64,000 nucleotides of DNA from Thalassovita autumnalis (GTDB lineage: Bacteria; Pseudomonadota; Alphaproteobacteria; Rhodobacterales; Rhodobacteraceae). Of the stretch, positions 44,330-52,372 are shown piece by piece (position 1 is the first letter of the stretch; each line of letters begins with the position of its first letter). The notes under the pieces were generated by a model. That model had not been told where the DNA came from, did no database searches, and saw nothing but the letters and a program-made list of their open reading frames with translations. The DNA lies in the NCBI RefSeq assembly GCF_001458255.1, contig NZ_CYSB01000029.1, forward strand, positions 124,001-188,000, read 5' to 3'. The translations under genes and the position numbers were made by a program.

Positions 44330-45289
44330 TCAGACCTCCACGTCTTTGGTTGCTGCAAGCGCCGCCCGCAGGTTGCGTGCCAAAAGGTCCATCGCTGCCA
44401 TACGTACAGCCACACCCATTTCCACCTGTTCCTGAATGACCGAACGGTTGATGTCATCGGCAATGGTGCCGTCAATTTCAACCCCACGGTTCATCGGTCC
44501 GGGGTGCATCACGATAGCGTCGTCTTTGGCATGGCTCAGCTTTTCAGCGTCCAGACCATAGCGATGGTAATACTCGCGTTCAGACGGGATGAAGCCACCG
44601 TCCATTCGCTCTTTCTGAAGGCGCAGCATCATCACAACATCGACGTCTTTCAGGCCTTCCTCCATGTCGTGGTAAACCTCAACACCAAACTGATCGATCT
44701 GCGAAGGCATCAGGGTCGGCGGCCCAACCAGACGCACGCGGTTTTCCATTTTGCCCAACAGGATCAGGTTCGAACGGGCCACGCGGCTGTGGGCAATGTC
44801 CCCACAGATCGCAATGTTCAGGCGATGCAACCGGCCCTTGGCACGGCGGATCGTCAAAGCATCCAGCAGCGCCTGCGTTGGGTGTTCGTGTTTGCCGTCA
44901 CCAGCGTTCAACACCGCGCAATTCACCTTCTGCGCCAGAAGGTCCACCGCGCCGGAATGCGGGTGCCGCACCACCAGCAGATCAGGGTGCATCGCGTTCA
45001 AGGTCAGCGCCGTGTCGATCAGGGTCTCACCTTTCTTGATCGACGAGGCCTGCATCGCCATGTTCATCACATCCGCCCCCAGACGTTTGCCCGCCAGTTC
45101 AAAACTGGCCTGCGTCCGGGTGGAGTTTTCAAAGAACATGTTGATCTGCGTCAGCCCCTGCAGCGCGTCAGAATGTTTCTGCTCGCGGCGGTTGAGGTCA
45201 ACATATTGGTCCGCCAGATCCAGAATGGCGGTGATTTCCATCGGATGCAGGGGCTCGATCCCCAGAAGGTGCTTCTGCGTAAAACTCAT
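44330..45289 (-). CDS. pyrB: Aspartate carbamoyltransferase, catalytic subunit
   Basis: Catalyses carbamoyl phosphate plus aspartate to carbamoyl aspartate, the committed step of pyrimidine synthesis. The 319-residue length is normal. The carbamoyl-phosphate loop S-T-R-T is near residue 57, H-P-T-Q near residue 137 and H-P-G-P-M-N-R-G near residue 262. ATG 45289 has GAGAGGG upstream; the frame is open a further 43 codons with no supporting start. First gene of a run through the pseudo-dihydroorotase to plsY, an arrangement consistent with an ATCase-PyrC-prime complex. Confidence 0.97.
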   Translation of the reverse strand: MSFTQKHLLGIEPLHPMEITAILDLADQYVDLNRREQKHSDALQGLTQINMFFENSTRTQASFELAGKRLGADVMNMAMQASSIKKGETLIDTALTLNAMHPDLLVVRHPHSGAVDLLAQKVNCAVLNAGDGKHEHPTQALLDALTIRRAKGRLHRLNIAICGDIAHSRVARSNLILLGKMENRVRLVGPPTLMPSQIDQFGVEVYHDMEEGLKDVDVVMMLRLQKERMDGGFIPSEREYYHRYGLDAEKLSHAKDDAIVMHPGPMNRGVEIDGTIADDINRSVIQEQVEMGVAVRMAAMDLLARNLRAALAATKDVEV

Positions 45290-45608
45290 GGCCCTCTCCA
45301 ATGCGGTGTTTGCCCGCTTATAGGAAGCCGGGGACCACGGGGCAAGGCAACGCTGCGGCGCTGCGGCAGTTTGCGGTCCGTCCTTGCATTGGTCTGGGTC
45401 ACCCGCCCATTCACGCACCCCTCACCAGATCGTGTATCCCCTTCTGTGCACAGCCTTTTTGCGGATCCAAACACTCAATTCATGTTGTTTTGAATGTGAG
45501 CACCGCATGGTCCATCTGGGGATCAAGGCAACGCAATTACGCTGCCTCAGAAATTGACCGGCCGTATCGGAATTACGCTGAACGGCCCTACTTCAAAGGA
45601 ATGACATC
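45290..45608. other. Intergenic region between pyrB and the YHS gene
   Basis: A 319-bp gap separating divergent genes. I see no convincing ORF or structured RNA. It presumably holds the pyrB promoter (minus) and the YHS promoter (plus), the latter region being more AT-rich around 45450-45500. AAAGGA before 45609 is the YHS ribosome site. Confidence 0.5.
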
Positions 45609-46082
45609 ATGAACGCAATCAAATCGCTCATCGGCGGCCTTGCCGTAACCGTAGCCCTGACCAGCACCGCCTTTGCCGCTGGTGTGGACGTCAACGCCAC
45701 CACCACAGGTCTGGCCCTGCGCGGCTATGATCCGGTCGCTTACTTCACCTTGGGTGAACCGACCCCGGGCGACTTCCAGATCACCTCAACCTATGCAGAC
45801 GCAACCTACCGCTTCGTCTCGGAAGAGCACAAAGCCAAGTTTGACGCCAACCCTGAGGCCTATGCGCCGCAGTATGGTGGCTACTGCGCTTTTGGCACTG
45901 CGATGGGCTTCAAGTTCGACGGTGACCCTGAGGTCTGGAAGATCGTAGACGGTGAGTTGTTCCTCAACCTCAGCAGCGGTGTTCAGGCCCGTTGGGAAGA
46001 GGACATCTCCGGCTTCATCGACACGGCCGATGTAAAATGGGGCGAGATCGAATTTAAAGATCCGGCCGAGCTGCAGAACTAA
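45609..46082 (+). CDS. Exported YHS-domain protein
   Basis: A 157-residue protein with a signal peptide ending A-F-A-A near residue 23. The YHS domain follows: L-A-L-R-G-Y-D-P-V-A-Y-F near residue 35, Y-R-F-V-S-E-E-H-K-A-K-F-D-A-N-P near residue 60 and Y-G-G-Y-C-A-F-G near residue 80. YHS domains occur in copper-handling and metal-dependent proteins; the periplasmic form is of unknown role, possibly metal sequestration. The single Cys is within the YHS motif. Terminator follows; a single gene unit. Confidence 0.9.
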   Translation: MNAIKSLIGGLAVTVALTSTAFAAGVDVNATTTGLALRGYDPVAYFTLGEPTPGDFQITSTYADATYRFVSEEHKAKFDANPEAYAPQYGGYCAFGTAMGFKFDGDPEVWKIVDGELFLNLSSGVQARWEEDISGFIDTADVKWGEIEFKDPAELQN

Positions 46083-46100
46083 AGCGGCTCTCACTCACGG

Positions 46101-46133
46101 AAAGGCGGTCCCGATTTCGGGGCCGCCTTTTTT
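46101..46133 (+). terminator. Terminator of the YHS gene
   Basis: Stem AAAGGCGG / CCGCCTTT (46101-46130) with an inner CCCG/CGGG, then six T's (46128-46133). Confidence 0.85.
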
Positions 46134-46191
46134 GTTTGCCTGAGCCAATGAATGCGCTGCACGCAGCGTCACACCGTAACGCAAGGACCAC

Positions 46192-46509
46192 CTAGGCGAC
46201 GATGCGCAGGCCAAGGAACAGAAGCCACATACCTGCAAATGCAAAAAAAACGATTTTTCCATGGCGTACACGTCCGCGCAAACCCAATGCGACCACGGAT
46301 CCGAAACCGATACAGGCGGCCGCCACAACTAAGGCAACAACTATCCCCAAAGCAGGATTATGTGACTCTGGTGCATCCATAACGACAAACGCCGCCAAAC
46401 CAGCGCTCATCAAAGCCGCCGCGCAGGCCACCCCGTGCCACCACCTCGCTTCAACTTGAAGAAAAGCCGCTGTCGCGGCCATCGCAGCCCCGAATAAGGG
46501 AAAAAATAT
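46192..46509 (-). pseudogene. Small membrane protein gene cut off from its start codon by an IS element
   Basis: An open frame of 96 residues from ATG 46482, about three hydrophobic helices, is intact downstream, and continues upstream as I-F-F-P-L-F-G-A-A up to 46509, where the IS begins. Joining the flanks with one target duplication copy restores ATG (48131-48129) directly before it, giving a 106-residue membrane protein. The in-frame upstream residues inside the IS contain a stop and no start. It may still be translated from the internal ATG 46482 (Met-11) at reduced length, or be dead. No known family. Confidence 0.65.
46502..46509. repeat. Target-site duplication, left copy (AAAAATAT)
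   Basis: Eight bases AAAAATAT immediately left of the element; the same eight bases are immediately right of it (48121-48128). Eight-bp duplications are characteristic of IS1595. Confidence 0.85.
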
Positions 46510-46533
46510 CGCGATGTCTGCATTGCGTGTTGG
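46510..46533 (+). repeat. Left terminal inverted repeat of the IS1595 element
   Basis: Starts CGCGATGTCTGCATTGCGTG and pairs with the complement of 48097-48120; two mismatches in 24. Confidence 0.85.
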
Positions 46534-46622
46534 GTAAGCTCGTAATGCGCACGTTCATTCCGGTTGCGCGGTCAGTTTTTGCGCGCTACCAATTTGGAAA
46601 AATTGATTTTGAGGATTTGAGC

Positions 46623-47009
46623 ATGGTGGGATTGAAGGCAACTGCGAAAATCGGCATGGCGGCGATGGGATTGTTGGCACTGACCGGGTGTTTGAAGCTG
46701 TCCGACAACGCCATGCGAGAGGGTCCGAATGGTGTCGAGATCCAGATTAACGAAGGTCGGAATTGCTGGGCCAACAAGTGTTTCCGCTATGATGCAGATG
46801 AAAATGAGATCGTAGTCTCAGGCAGAGAGCCGATCACTGTTCCGGCGGGGGTGGATCTCAGCGACGGCTATGTAAGCGAGGCAGAATTCGCCGCACTACT
46901 CTTGGCGGCGCGAAAGGCTCCTCCAGTAATGAGACAGGCGGAGGGTTCAACCGACGGTGGCTCCTCCGGTAGAAACGGACATGGGACCGGAAGTGGAGGG
47001 GCCTTGTGA
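46623..47009 (+). CDS. Passenger lipoprotein of the IS1595 element
   Basis: A 128-residue protein inside the element. A signal ends in lipobox L-A-L-T-G-C at residue 23, so the mature form is a lipid-anchored soluble peptide. The body has two more cysteines (N-C-W-A-N-K-C) and an acidic middle, and ends with a Gly/Ser-rich tail. ATG 46623 has GAGGA upstream; a frame opening in the inverted repeat is not used. No family known; being plus-strand it is convergent with the transposase. Its base composition is lower in GC than the surrounding genes. Confidence 0.7.
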   Translation: MVGLKATAKIGMAAMGLLALTGCLKLSDNAMREGPNGVEIQINEGRNCWANKCFRYDADENEIVVSGREPITVPAGVDLSDGYVSEAEFAALLLAARKAPPVMRQAEGSTDGGSSGRNGHGTGSGGAL

Positions 47010-47041
47010 CTGGCCTTCTCAGTAGGCCCTGCTGGGACCGT

Positions 47042-48037
47042 CTAAGAAATCGGTGCCAATAGCTCCTTTAGGGCCGCGTCCGCGCTGACTGTTTTTCGCA
47101 CGAAATGCCAATTTACATAGCCATCCAAATATTTCGTGGATGGCCCTTTGAAGGGGCGAAGGAACGCTTTCAGGTGCGAGTGCAGGGCATTCACATTCTG
47201 GATGTGAAACGTCTGGTTGACCTTTCGTGTGCCGGGTGTTGTGCCCAGCACGACATGCGACATGCCAATGGTTTTGGCGAGTTTTGCGTATGCGGGATAG
47301 CCATCAGAACACAGAGCCGCATCCGGGCAGATAAGCGGTGAAAGGCTCTGAATGATCGTCGGATCCTTTCGGTCAGGAAGCCTTTCTGCATAGCGATTTC
47401 CCGCGCGATCTATTGCGGTCATCACAGGCAGCTGCCACTTGTTCAGACCGCGCTCTTTCAGCACTCCGAGCAATTTATACTCATACCAACGCAGGCGGGG
47501 TGGCTTTGGGTGGTTGATCGGGTCAGCCTCATGGCGCACCCATTCACGGCTACCTTTACGGCTTTCCCGGACGAAAGTCTCATCGACCTCTACAATCCCG
47601 GAAAGGGGCGTGATGGATTGCGACAAGGATCGCAGGATGATCTGCCGCCACCGCCAGACCGTGTCTTTGTTGACGCCGAGCTGCCGGGCCAGATGCCGGA
47701 TGGAACTGGGGGCTACGTCGCCGAACATGTCTTCCAGAACGCGATAGAACTGATCAATGCGTTGCAGATGCGCGATTGAACTGCCTGTTCGGCCATTGAA
47801 GGTCCTGTTGCACTGATTGCACCGGTATCGCTGAGCGCCAGTGCGTGTGCGTCCCCATTTCTGACGGTGGGAAGAGCCGCAGTGCGGGCAAACACCCTCC
47901 CTTGCCGCCGTGTCGATGGCTGTATGCGCTGCAGATTGCGCGGTCATGTCCTGAACCGACTGCATCAGTATCGCGGTCTGATCTGGTGTCAGGCCGTGCA
48001 GTCGTTTCAGGATGTTCTCGAAGGTTGTCTGTTTCAT
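47042..48037 (-). CDS. IS1595-family transposase
   Basis: A 331-residue transposase. The N-terminal zinc ribbon has C-P-H-C near residue 50 and C-N-Q-C near residue 73. The DDE-type catalytic core follows: D in I-V-E-V-D-E-T-F near residue 150, D in C-S-D-G-Y-P-A-Y near residue 247, and a third acidic/His residue in N-V-N-A-L-H-S-H. The helix-turn-helix R-Q-L-G-V-N-K-D-T-V-W-R-W lies near residue 120. All motifs are uninterrupted, so it is likely functional. Its ribosome site, AGAGGCG, is within a hairpin stem. Confidence 0.93.
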   Translation of the reverse strand: MKQTTFENILKRLHGLTPDQTAILMQSVQDMTAQSAAHTAIDTAAREGVCPHCGSSHRQKWGRTRTGAQRYRCNQCNRTFNGRTGSSIAHLQRIDQFYRVLEDMFGDVAPSSIRHLARQLGVNKDTVWRWRQIILRSLSQSITPLSGIVEVDETFVRESRKGSREWVRHEADPINHPKPPRLRWYEYKLLGVLKERGLNKWQLPVMTAIDRAGNRYAERLPDRKDPTIIQSLSPLICPDAALCSDGYPAYAKLAKTIGMSHVVLGTTPGTRKVNQTFHIQNVNALHSHLKAFLRPFKGPSTKYLDGYVNWHFVRKTVSADAALKELLAPIS

Positions 48038-48039
48038 GG

Positions 48040-48065
48040 CGCCTCTGATGCAAAACTCAGAGGCG
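48040..48065 (-). promoter_or_regulatory. Hairpin sequestering the transposase ribosome site
   Basis: Perfect 9-bp stem CGCCTCTGA/TCAGAGGCG with an 8-nt loop (48040-48065). On the transposase mRNA the 3' arm contains the AGAGG ribosome site and ends two bases before the ATG (48037), so a transcript reading in from the host would hide it. Confidence 0.65.
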
Positions 48066-48096
48066 ATATTGGCCTAATCCTTCAAATCGGAACCAA

Positions 48097-48120
48097 CCAA
48101 CACGCGATACAGACATCGCG
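48097..48120 (-). repeat. Right terminal inverted repeat of the IS1595 element
   Basis: Complement starts CGCGATGTCTGTATCGCGTG; 22 of 24 match the left repeat at 46510-46533. Confidence 0.85.
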
Positions 48121-48128
48121 AAAAATAT
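48121..48128. repeat. Target-site duplication, right copy (AAAAATAT)
   Basis: Exact copy of 46502-46509. It is followed at once by the complement of the ATG (48129-48131) that began the interrupted gene. Confidence 0.85.
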
Positions 48129-48282
48129 CATCTATGTAATCCAATTGTGTCGTAGCGACAGAAATTTCTCAGCGCAATAAATGACATCTGCGCTGATCTC
48201 TATCAAGACGGTATCACGCAGTGGAAAACATCCGCGGACTGCTCTCAATCTTAACAAGGAAACTCTCCCCTAGCGCATACAC

Positions 48283-48627
48283 CTAGGGCAACAGCCGTTC
48301 CAGCGCAGTGCCGTTTTCCCATGTGCCATGCAGCTGACCGCTGGGCATAAGCACATAGACAACCGGATACTGGCTGCCCCAGTTCACCCAGATCACATCG
48401 CCATTGCGGGTGCCTGATCCCAGATAGGTCGAGGCGCCAACGCGCCAGTTGAACTGCACGGCATTGTCCTGTTCAGAAATCACCACGGAGCCGCTATAGG
48501 CGGAGCCATCGGGATTGCGCCCTTCAACGCGATATTGCCCGGCAACCGATTGCGCCAGGGCCATACCGGCAACCGTGCTGAGCGCGGCGCCCAGAACCAG
48601 CGCCCTGCGGATACGATCAAATGCCAT
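48283..48627 (-). CDS. Small exported protein, unknown
   Basis: A 114-residue protein with a signal peptide ending A-L-A-Q near residue 26. The mature part is a short beta-rich domain (G-Q-Y-R-V-E-G-R-N-P-D-G-S-A-Y, later W-E-N-G-T-A-L-E-R). No family known. ATG 48627 is preceded by GGAGGG at seven bases. The upstream frame extension uses TTG and is not favoured. It is 129 bp past gshA's terminator side; expression independent. Confidence 0.75.
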   Translation of the reverse strand: MAFDRIRRALVLGAALSTVAGMALAQSVAGQYRVEGRNPDGSAYSGSVVISEQDNAVQFNWRVGASTYLGSGTRNGDVIWVNWGSQYPVVYVLMPSGQLHGTWENGTALERLLP

Positions 48628-48707
48628 CAACAAACCCTCCTGAAAATCTGTCGCCTATCTTGTCACAGATTTCCCCAAGCCCGGGTGTGATTTCTGCCGC
48701 GCCACAC

Positions 48708-48738
48708 AAAAGGGCGCGATCTGCATCAGATCCCGCCC
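48708..48738 (-). terminator. Terminator of gshA
   Basis: Stem GGGCG-GATCTG / CAGATC-CGCCC (48712-48738) with one internal mismatch and a 3-nt loop; on the minus strand it is followed by TTTT (48708-48711). Confidence 0.8.
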
Positions 48739-48766
48739 CTTCAAATCGCTGTACGGTGTGCGCCGA

Positions 48767-50137
48767 TCAGTAGCTGTATTCGCTGTAGATCTTGCTTAGG
48801 TCGCCGTCCCAGTCGCCGTGGTATTTGGCCAGTAGCTCATCCGCGGGCACCTGACCGGTTTCCACCGATTCCTTCAAGGCGTTGAGGAAGTGCGTCTCAT
48901 TCGGCACCAAGCCCCCGGCGCCCTCTTTGGCGCGGGCCACCAGCCCTGATTCTGAGATTTTCAGGACCTCACGGGCCAGATGGTGCATGTTGATGTTGCC
49001 GACCTGCGCCTGCAACCCATCGACCGAGGCCGCAACGCGCAACGCTTCGCGGGTTTCGGCATCCCAGCCTTTGGCCAGATCCCAGGCCGCATCCAGCGCG
49101 GATTGATCATACATCATCCCCACCCAGAAGGCCGGCAAGGCACACAGACGTCGCCAAGGTCCACCATCCGCACCGCGCATTTCCATGTATTTCTTGATCC
49201 GCGCCTCAGGGAAGGCGGTGGTCAGGTGATCCGCCCAGTCGCTGAGCGTCGGCACCTCACCGGGCAGCGCAGGCAATTCACCTTTCAGGAAGTCCCGGAA
49301 CGACTGGCCCAGCGCGTTGATGTATTGGCCGTCGCGGTAGACAAAATACATCGGTACATCGAGCGCATAGTCGACATAGCGCTCAAAGCCCATGCCGTCC
49401 TCAAACACAAAAGGCAGCATGCCGGTACGCGCGTCATCAAGGTGGCGCCACACGTTCGAGCGCCAGCTTTTGTGACCGTTTACCTTGCCATCAAAGAAGG
49501 GCGAATTGGCGAAAAGCGCGGTCGCCACCGGCTGCAGCGCCAGCGCCACGCGGAACTTCTGTACCATGTCGGTCTCAGACGCGAAGTCGAGGTTCACCTG
49601 AACGGTGCAGGTCCGGTACATCATGGATTTCCCCATGGTGCCGACCTCGTCCATGTAGGAGGTCATCAGCTTATAGCGGCCCTTGGGCATCACAGGCATC
49701 TGCTCATGGCTCCAAATCGGGGCGGCGCCCAGACCGATGAAGCCCACGCCAACCTTATCGGCGATGTCTTTGACGTCTTTTAGGTGCTGGTTCACCTCAT
49801 CACAGGTTTGGTGAATGCTTTCCAGCGGCGCGCCTGACAGTTCCAGCTGCCCGCCCGGCTCCAGCGAGACATTGGCGCCATCTTTTTGCAGGCCGATCAG
49901 CTTGCCCGCCTCTTCAACCGGTTGCCAGCCATGGCCATCGCGCAGCCCTTTCAGAACGGCCAGCACGGACCGTTCGCCTTCATAAGGGATCGGCTTCAGT
50001 GTGTCCTTGCAGTAGCCGAACTTCTCATGCTCGGTGCCGATGCGCCACTGGTCCTTAGGCTTGCAGCCAGACGCCAAAAATTCAGCCAACTGGTCACGAT
50101 GTTCGATTGGCCCGCCGCCGGATTGAGGAATGGACAT
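48767..50137 (-). CDS. gshA: Glutamate-cysteine ligase
   Basis: First enzyme of glutathione synthesis, joining glutamate and cysteine with ATP. The 456-residue protein belongs to the plant/alphaproteobacterial GCS2-like class: G-T-E-H-E-K-F-G-Y near residue 38 (metal-binding Glu), L-E-P-G-G-Q-L-E-L-S-G-A near residue 97 (substrate/metal) and the middle M-M-Y-R-T-C-T-V-Q-V-N-L-D. Starts M-S-I-P-Q; the ATG 50137 ribosome site is AGCAAG-like and weak. It has its own terminator. Confidence 0.95.
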   Translation of the reverse strand: MSIPQSGGGPIEHRDQLAEFLASGCKPKDQWRIGTEHEKFGYCKDTLKPIPYEGERSVLAVLKGLRDGHGWQPVEEAGKLIGLQKDGANVSLEPGGQLELSGAPLESIHQTCDEVNQHLKDVKDIADKVGVGFIGLGAAPIWSHEQMPVMPKGRYKLMTSYMDEVGTMGKSMMYRTCTVQVNLDFASETDMVQKFRVALALQPVATALFANSPFFDGKVNGHKSWRSNVWRHLDDARTGMLPFVFEDGMGFERYVDYALDVPMYFVYRDGQYINALGQSFRDFLKGELPALPGEVPTLSDWADHLTTAFPEARIKKYMEMRGADGGPWRRLCALPAFWVGMMYDQSALDAAWDLAKGWDAETREALRVAASVDGLQAQVGNINMHHLAREVLKISESGLVARAKEGAGGLVPNETHFLNALKESVETGQVPADELLAKYHGDWDGDLSKIYSEYSY

Positions 50138-50229
50138 GGCTTGCTCCGTTGTTGCTGCGTGTCGCCGCTATGGTCAGGCAGATATTCACATATTCAGGCC
50201 GCAAGACTTGTGGCCAATATAGAAGATTG

Positions 50230-50745
50230 TCAATGCAGCTTGCGCATCTCAACATGCCACAACAGCACATCCTCTGCGAGCGGCTGATCCAGCGCGGCCT
50301 GAACCACCTTCATATCAAGGCCCGGAAGGTTCGAGAACACGTCAAAAAGCGCATCTGCGCCCTCGGCGTTCACGGGAATGTCAAGCGGCGTGGTGTCTTG
50401 CGCCAGCAGATACCAGTTCTTGGATCCATCGTCATTGACAACCATGCGGATCGAAACCAGCCCCGCGATGGCCAGCGTACCGCCAGTTTCTGGCCCGAAG
50501 TAAGCCACCCGGCCTTCGTCCACGGTCACGACGCCTGCCCCACCACCGCCACGGTCAAACCGCGCACGACGTACCGACAGGACAACCCAGACCACCCCAA
50601 GGATCGTGATCAAGGCCCCCAGCGCTTTGAAAATGCCAAATGAGGTCAGCAGCCAATGCAGGCCCAGCGCCGTCATCAAGACCGCGATCAGCACCTCGCG
50701 CCAGCGGCGCAGCCCTTCGGCAGCTTCGGGTCGCATAAAGCTCAT
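50230..50745 (-). CDS. Membrane protein with PH-like domain, unknown
   Basis: A 171-residue protein with two hydrophobic helices near residues 16-35 and 40-58 and a soluble C-terminal part with G-R-V-A-Y-F-G-P-E-T-G-G-T-L-A, a pattern like bacterial PH domains. It is two bases downstream of the GNAT gene. Function unknown; translation may depend on readthrough from the GNAT gene. Confidence 0.75.
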   Translation of the reverse strand: MSFMRPEAAEGLRRWREVLIAVLMTALGLHWLLTSFGIFKALGALITILGVVWVVLSVRRARFDRGGGGAGVVTVDEGRVAYFGPETGGTLAIAGLVSIRMVVNDDGSKNWYLLAQDTTPLDIPVNAEGADALFDVFSNLPGLDMKVVQAALDQPLAEDVLLWHVEMRKLH

Positions 50746-50747
50746 CT

Positions 50748-51596
50748 TCAGGATCCTATGGTCACAGGTTCTTTCAACACCGCCACACGGTAGCTGCCAA
50801 CGCGCTGAAATCCAATGGATTCATATGCCTTTGAAGCCGCATCATTATTGGAAAACAAAATCGCGGTTTTGACACCGTCTTGGCGCGCCTCGGCCAGATG
50901 GGCCGCAACCACCTGCCGCCCGTAGCCGCGGCTGCGTTTCTCTGGCGGGGTATAAACGCCACCGATCTGCACGATATCCTCAAAGCGGGCGTTGAAGGCC
51001 GTCATGGCCACCGGCTTACCCTCAACGATCAGCAGACGGGTCAAGTCGCCCTTGATTGCATTCACTGCGCGCTCAATCGCCTTGCTCGCCATATCCGCGC
51101 CGCCACCTAGCCCGGTGTCCTGCATATAGGCCAGAAACCACTGCATCAGCAGATCGATGTCCAATGTTTCAGGCGCGCGCAGGGTCACCTGCGGTGGGTC
51201 CAACTGTGCAAGTTCCAACCGATAGAGCGGTTCTGCGTGGTTGAGGGAGAAGAGATCGGCGGGCAGTGCCAGCGCGTCGATCGCCTGCAACACCTGTTCG
51301 TCAGATCCGGTGATGCCGCTGATCCTGCGCCCCGCAACACCACGGGCAAAGGCCTGCCACTCTGCCGGGCCAGCCTCAGGCGCCTGACACATGGCGTAGC
51401 CTTCATTGGTCACCCCGAAGGTCCCCATGATCTCATCCTGTTTCATCTGCACCAGAAAGAAAGTGCCATGCGGATGGTCCAGATTGCCGATCCCTGCCGT
51501 GGCAAGGTTTGAGCGTAGAAACATCGAGCTGTTTGGATGGCGCGCCAGAAACGCGCCCAGCGCAGGAGCATCGGCCGTCACGGCAGGGCGGATCAT
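50748..51596 (-). CDS. GNAT-family N-acetyltransferase
   Basis: A 282-residue protein. The C-terminal half is a GNAT fold with the acetyl-CoA-binding R-S-R-G-Y-G-R-Q near residue 219 and the S-N-N-D-A-A-S-K-A-Y near residue 248. The N-terminal half is a poorer copy, so it is a duplicated or long GNAT. Substrate unknown. It precedes the PH-like membrane gene and follows rsmE by 35 bp on the same strand. Confidence 0.85.
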   Translation of the reverse strand: MIRPAVTADAPALGAFLARHPNSSMFLRSNLATAGIGNLDHPHGTFFLVQMKQDEIMGTFGVTNEGYAMCQAPEAGPAEWQAFARGVAGRRISGITGSDEQVLQAIDALALPADLFSLNHAEPLYRLELAQLDPPQVTLRAPETLDIDLLMQWFLAYMQDTGLGGGADMASKAIERAVNAIKGDLTRLLIVEGKPVAMTAFNARFEDIVQIGGVYTPPEKRSRGYGRQVVAAHLAEARQDGVKTAILFSNNDAASKAYESIGFQRVGSYRVAVLKEPVTIGS

Positions 51597-51631
51597 CTGC
51601 GGCCTCCCCCTCTCGCATCAAAAGGAATCGC

Positions 51632-52360
51632 TTACCAATCCCCGAGATGCTGCTGCCAAACGGTCAAAGCTGCAACCGCCGCCGTATCGGCGCGCAGAAT
51701 ACGTGGGCCCAGGCTGATCACATGGGCAAAGGGCAACGCGTGCAGGCGTTTACGCTCGCCTTCAGAAAAGCCACCTTCGGGACCGATCAGGATCGCCCAT
51801 TTGTCACCGCCGGTTTTCGCCGCCTCGCCCAGCGCCTTGCCGGCGCCGACCTCAGCTTCGTCACAAAAGACCAGCTGGCGATCCGTCGGCCAATCGGCCA
51901 GCAAACGATCCAGCCGCTGCAAATCGCAGACCTCAGGCACATAGGTGCCGCCACATTGCTGCGCTGCCTGAACCGCGTGATCCTGCAGCCGGTCCTGCCG
52001 GATCCGTTCGGAATTGGTGAACTCCGTCTGGACAGGCAGGATCCGCGCCGCGCCCATTTCAGCCGCCTTTTCGACGATGAAATCCGTGCGCGCCTTTTTG
52101 ATCGGAGCAAACAGCAGCCACAGGTCCGGCGGCATCTGCAACGGGCGGGTTTGTTCAACGCAACTCAGCTCACCACCGCGTTTGCCCGCCTGTTCCACCC
52201 GCGCGCGCCATTCACCATCAACGCCGTTAAACAGCGCCAGCTCTGCCCCCACCTTCTGGCGCATCACGCCAAACAGATAGTGGGCCTGCCCCTGGTCCAA
52301 GGGAACCGATTGCCCCGGCCCCAAGGGATGATCTACATAAAGACGGATTTTGATGCTCAT
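51632..52360 (-). CDS. rsmE: 16S rRNA (uracil1498-N3)-methyltransferase
   Basis: A 242-residue SPOUT methyltransferase of the RsmE family that methylates U1498 of 16S rRNA. The SPOUT knot motif L-I-G-P-E-G-G-F near residue 188 and S-L-G-P-R-I-L-R-A-D-T-A near residue 212 bind SAM. The N-terminal domain is a PUA-like fold. ATG 52360 gives the family start M-S-I-K-I-R; the 29 residues before it in frame overlap ubiA. It is head-to-head with ubiA, 12 bp between starts. Confidence 0.95.
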   Translation of the reverse strand: MSIKIRLYVDHPLGPGQSVPLDQGQAHYLFGVMRQKVGAELALFNGVDGEWRARVEQAGKRGGELSCVEQTRPLQMPPDLWLLFAPIKKARTDFIVEKAAEMGAARILPVQTEFTNSERIRQDRLQDHAVQAAQQCGGTYVPEVCDLQRLDRLLADWPTDRQLVFCDEAEVGAGKALGEAAKTGGDKWAILIGPEGGFSEGERKRLHALPFAHVISLGPRILRADTAAVAALTVWQQHLGDW

Positions 52361-52372
52361 GGAGCCATTCTT

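Larger units (their letters stand above)
46510..48120 (-). mobile_element. IS1595-family insertion element with a passenger gene
   Basis: A 1611-bp element bounded by 24-bp terminal inverted repeats (46510-46533 and 48097-48120, 22 of 24 identical, starting CGCGATGTCTG) and an exact 8-bp target duplication AAAAATAT. It encodes an IS1595-type transposase on the minus strand and a lipoprotein on the plus strand, converging. IS1595 subgroups that carry passenger genes are known. Both ends and the duplication are undegraded, so the insertion is probably recent. Confidence 0.85.

Noticed and set aside
46527-46622. An N-terminal extension of the passenger protein
   Set aside because: Its TTG start lies in the inverted repeat and lacks a ribosome site; the signal peptide and GAGG point to ATG 46623.
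47020-48081. TAGGCC inverted motif first taken as the IS ends
   Set aside because: Only six to seven bases match and no duplication is present there. The 24-bp repeats at 46510 and 48120 with an 8-bp duplication give the true ends.
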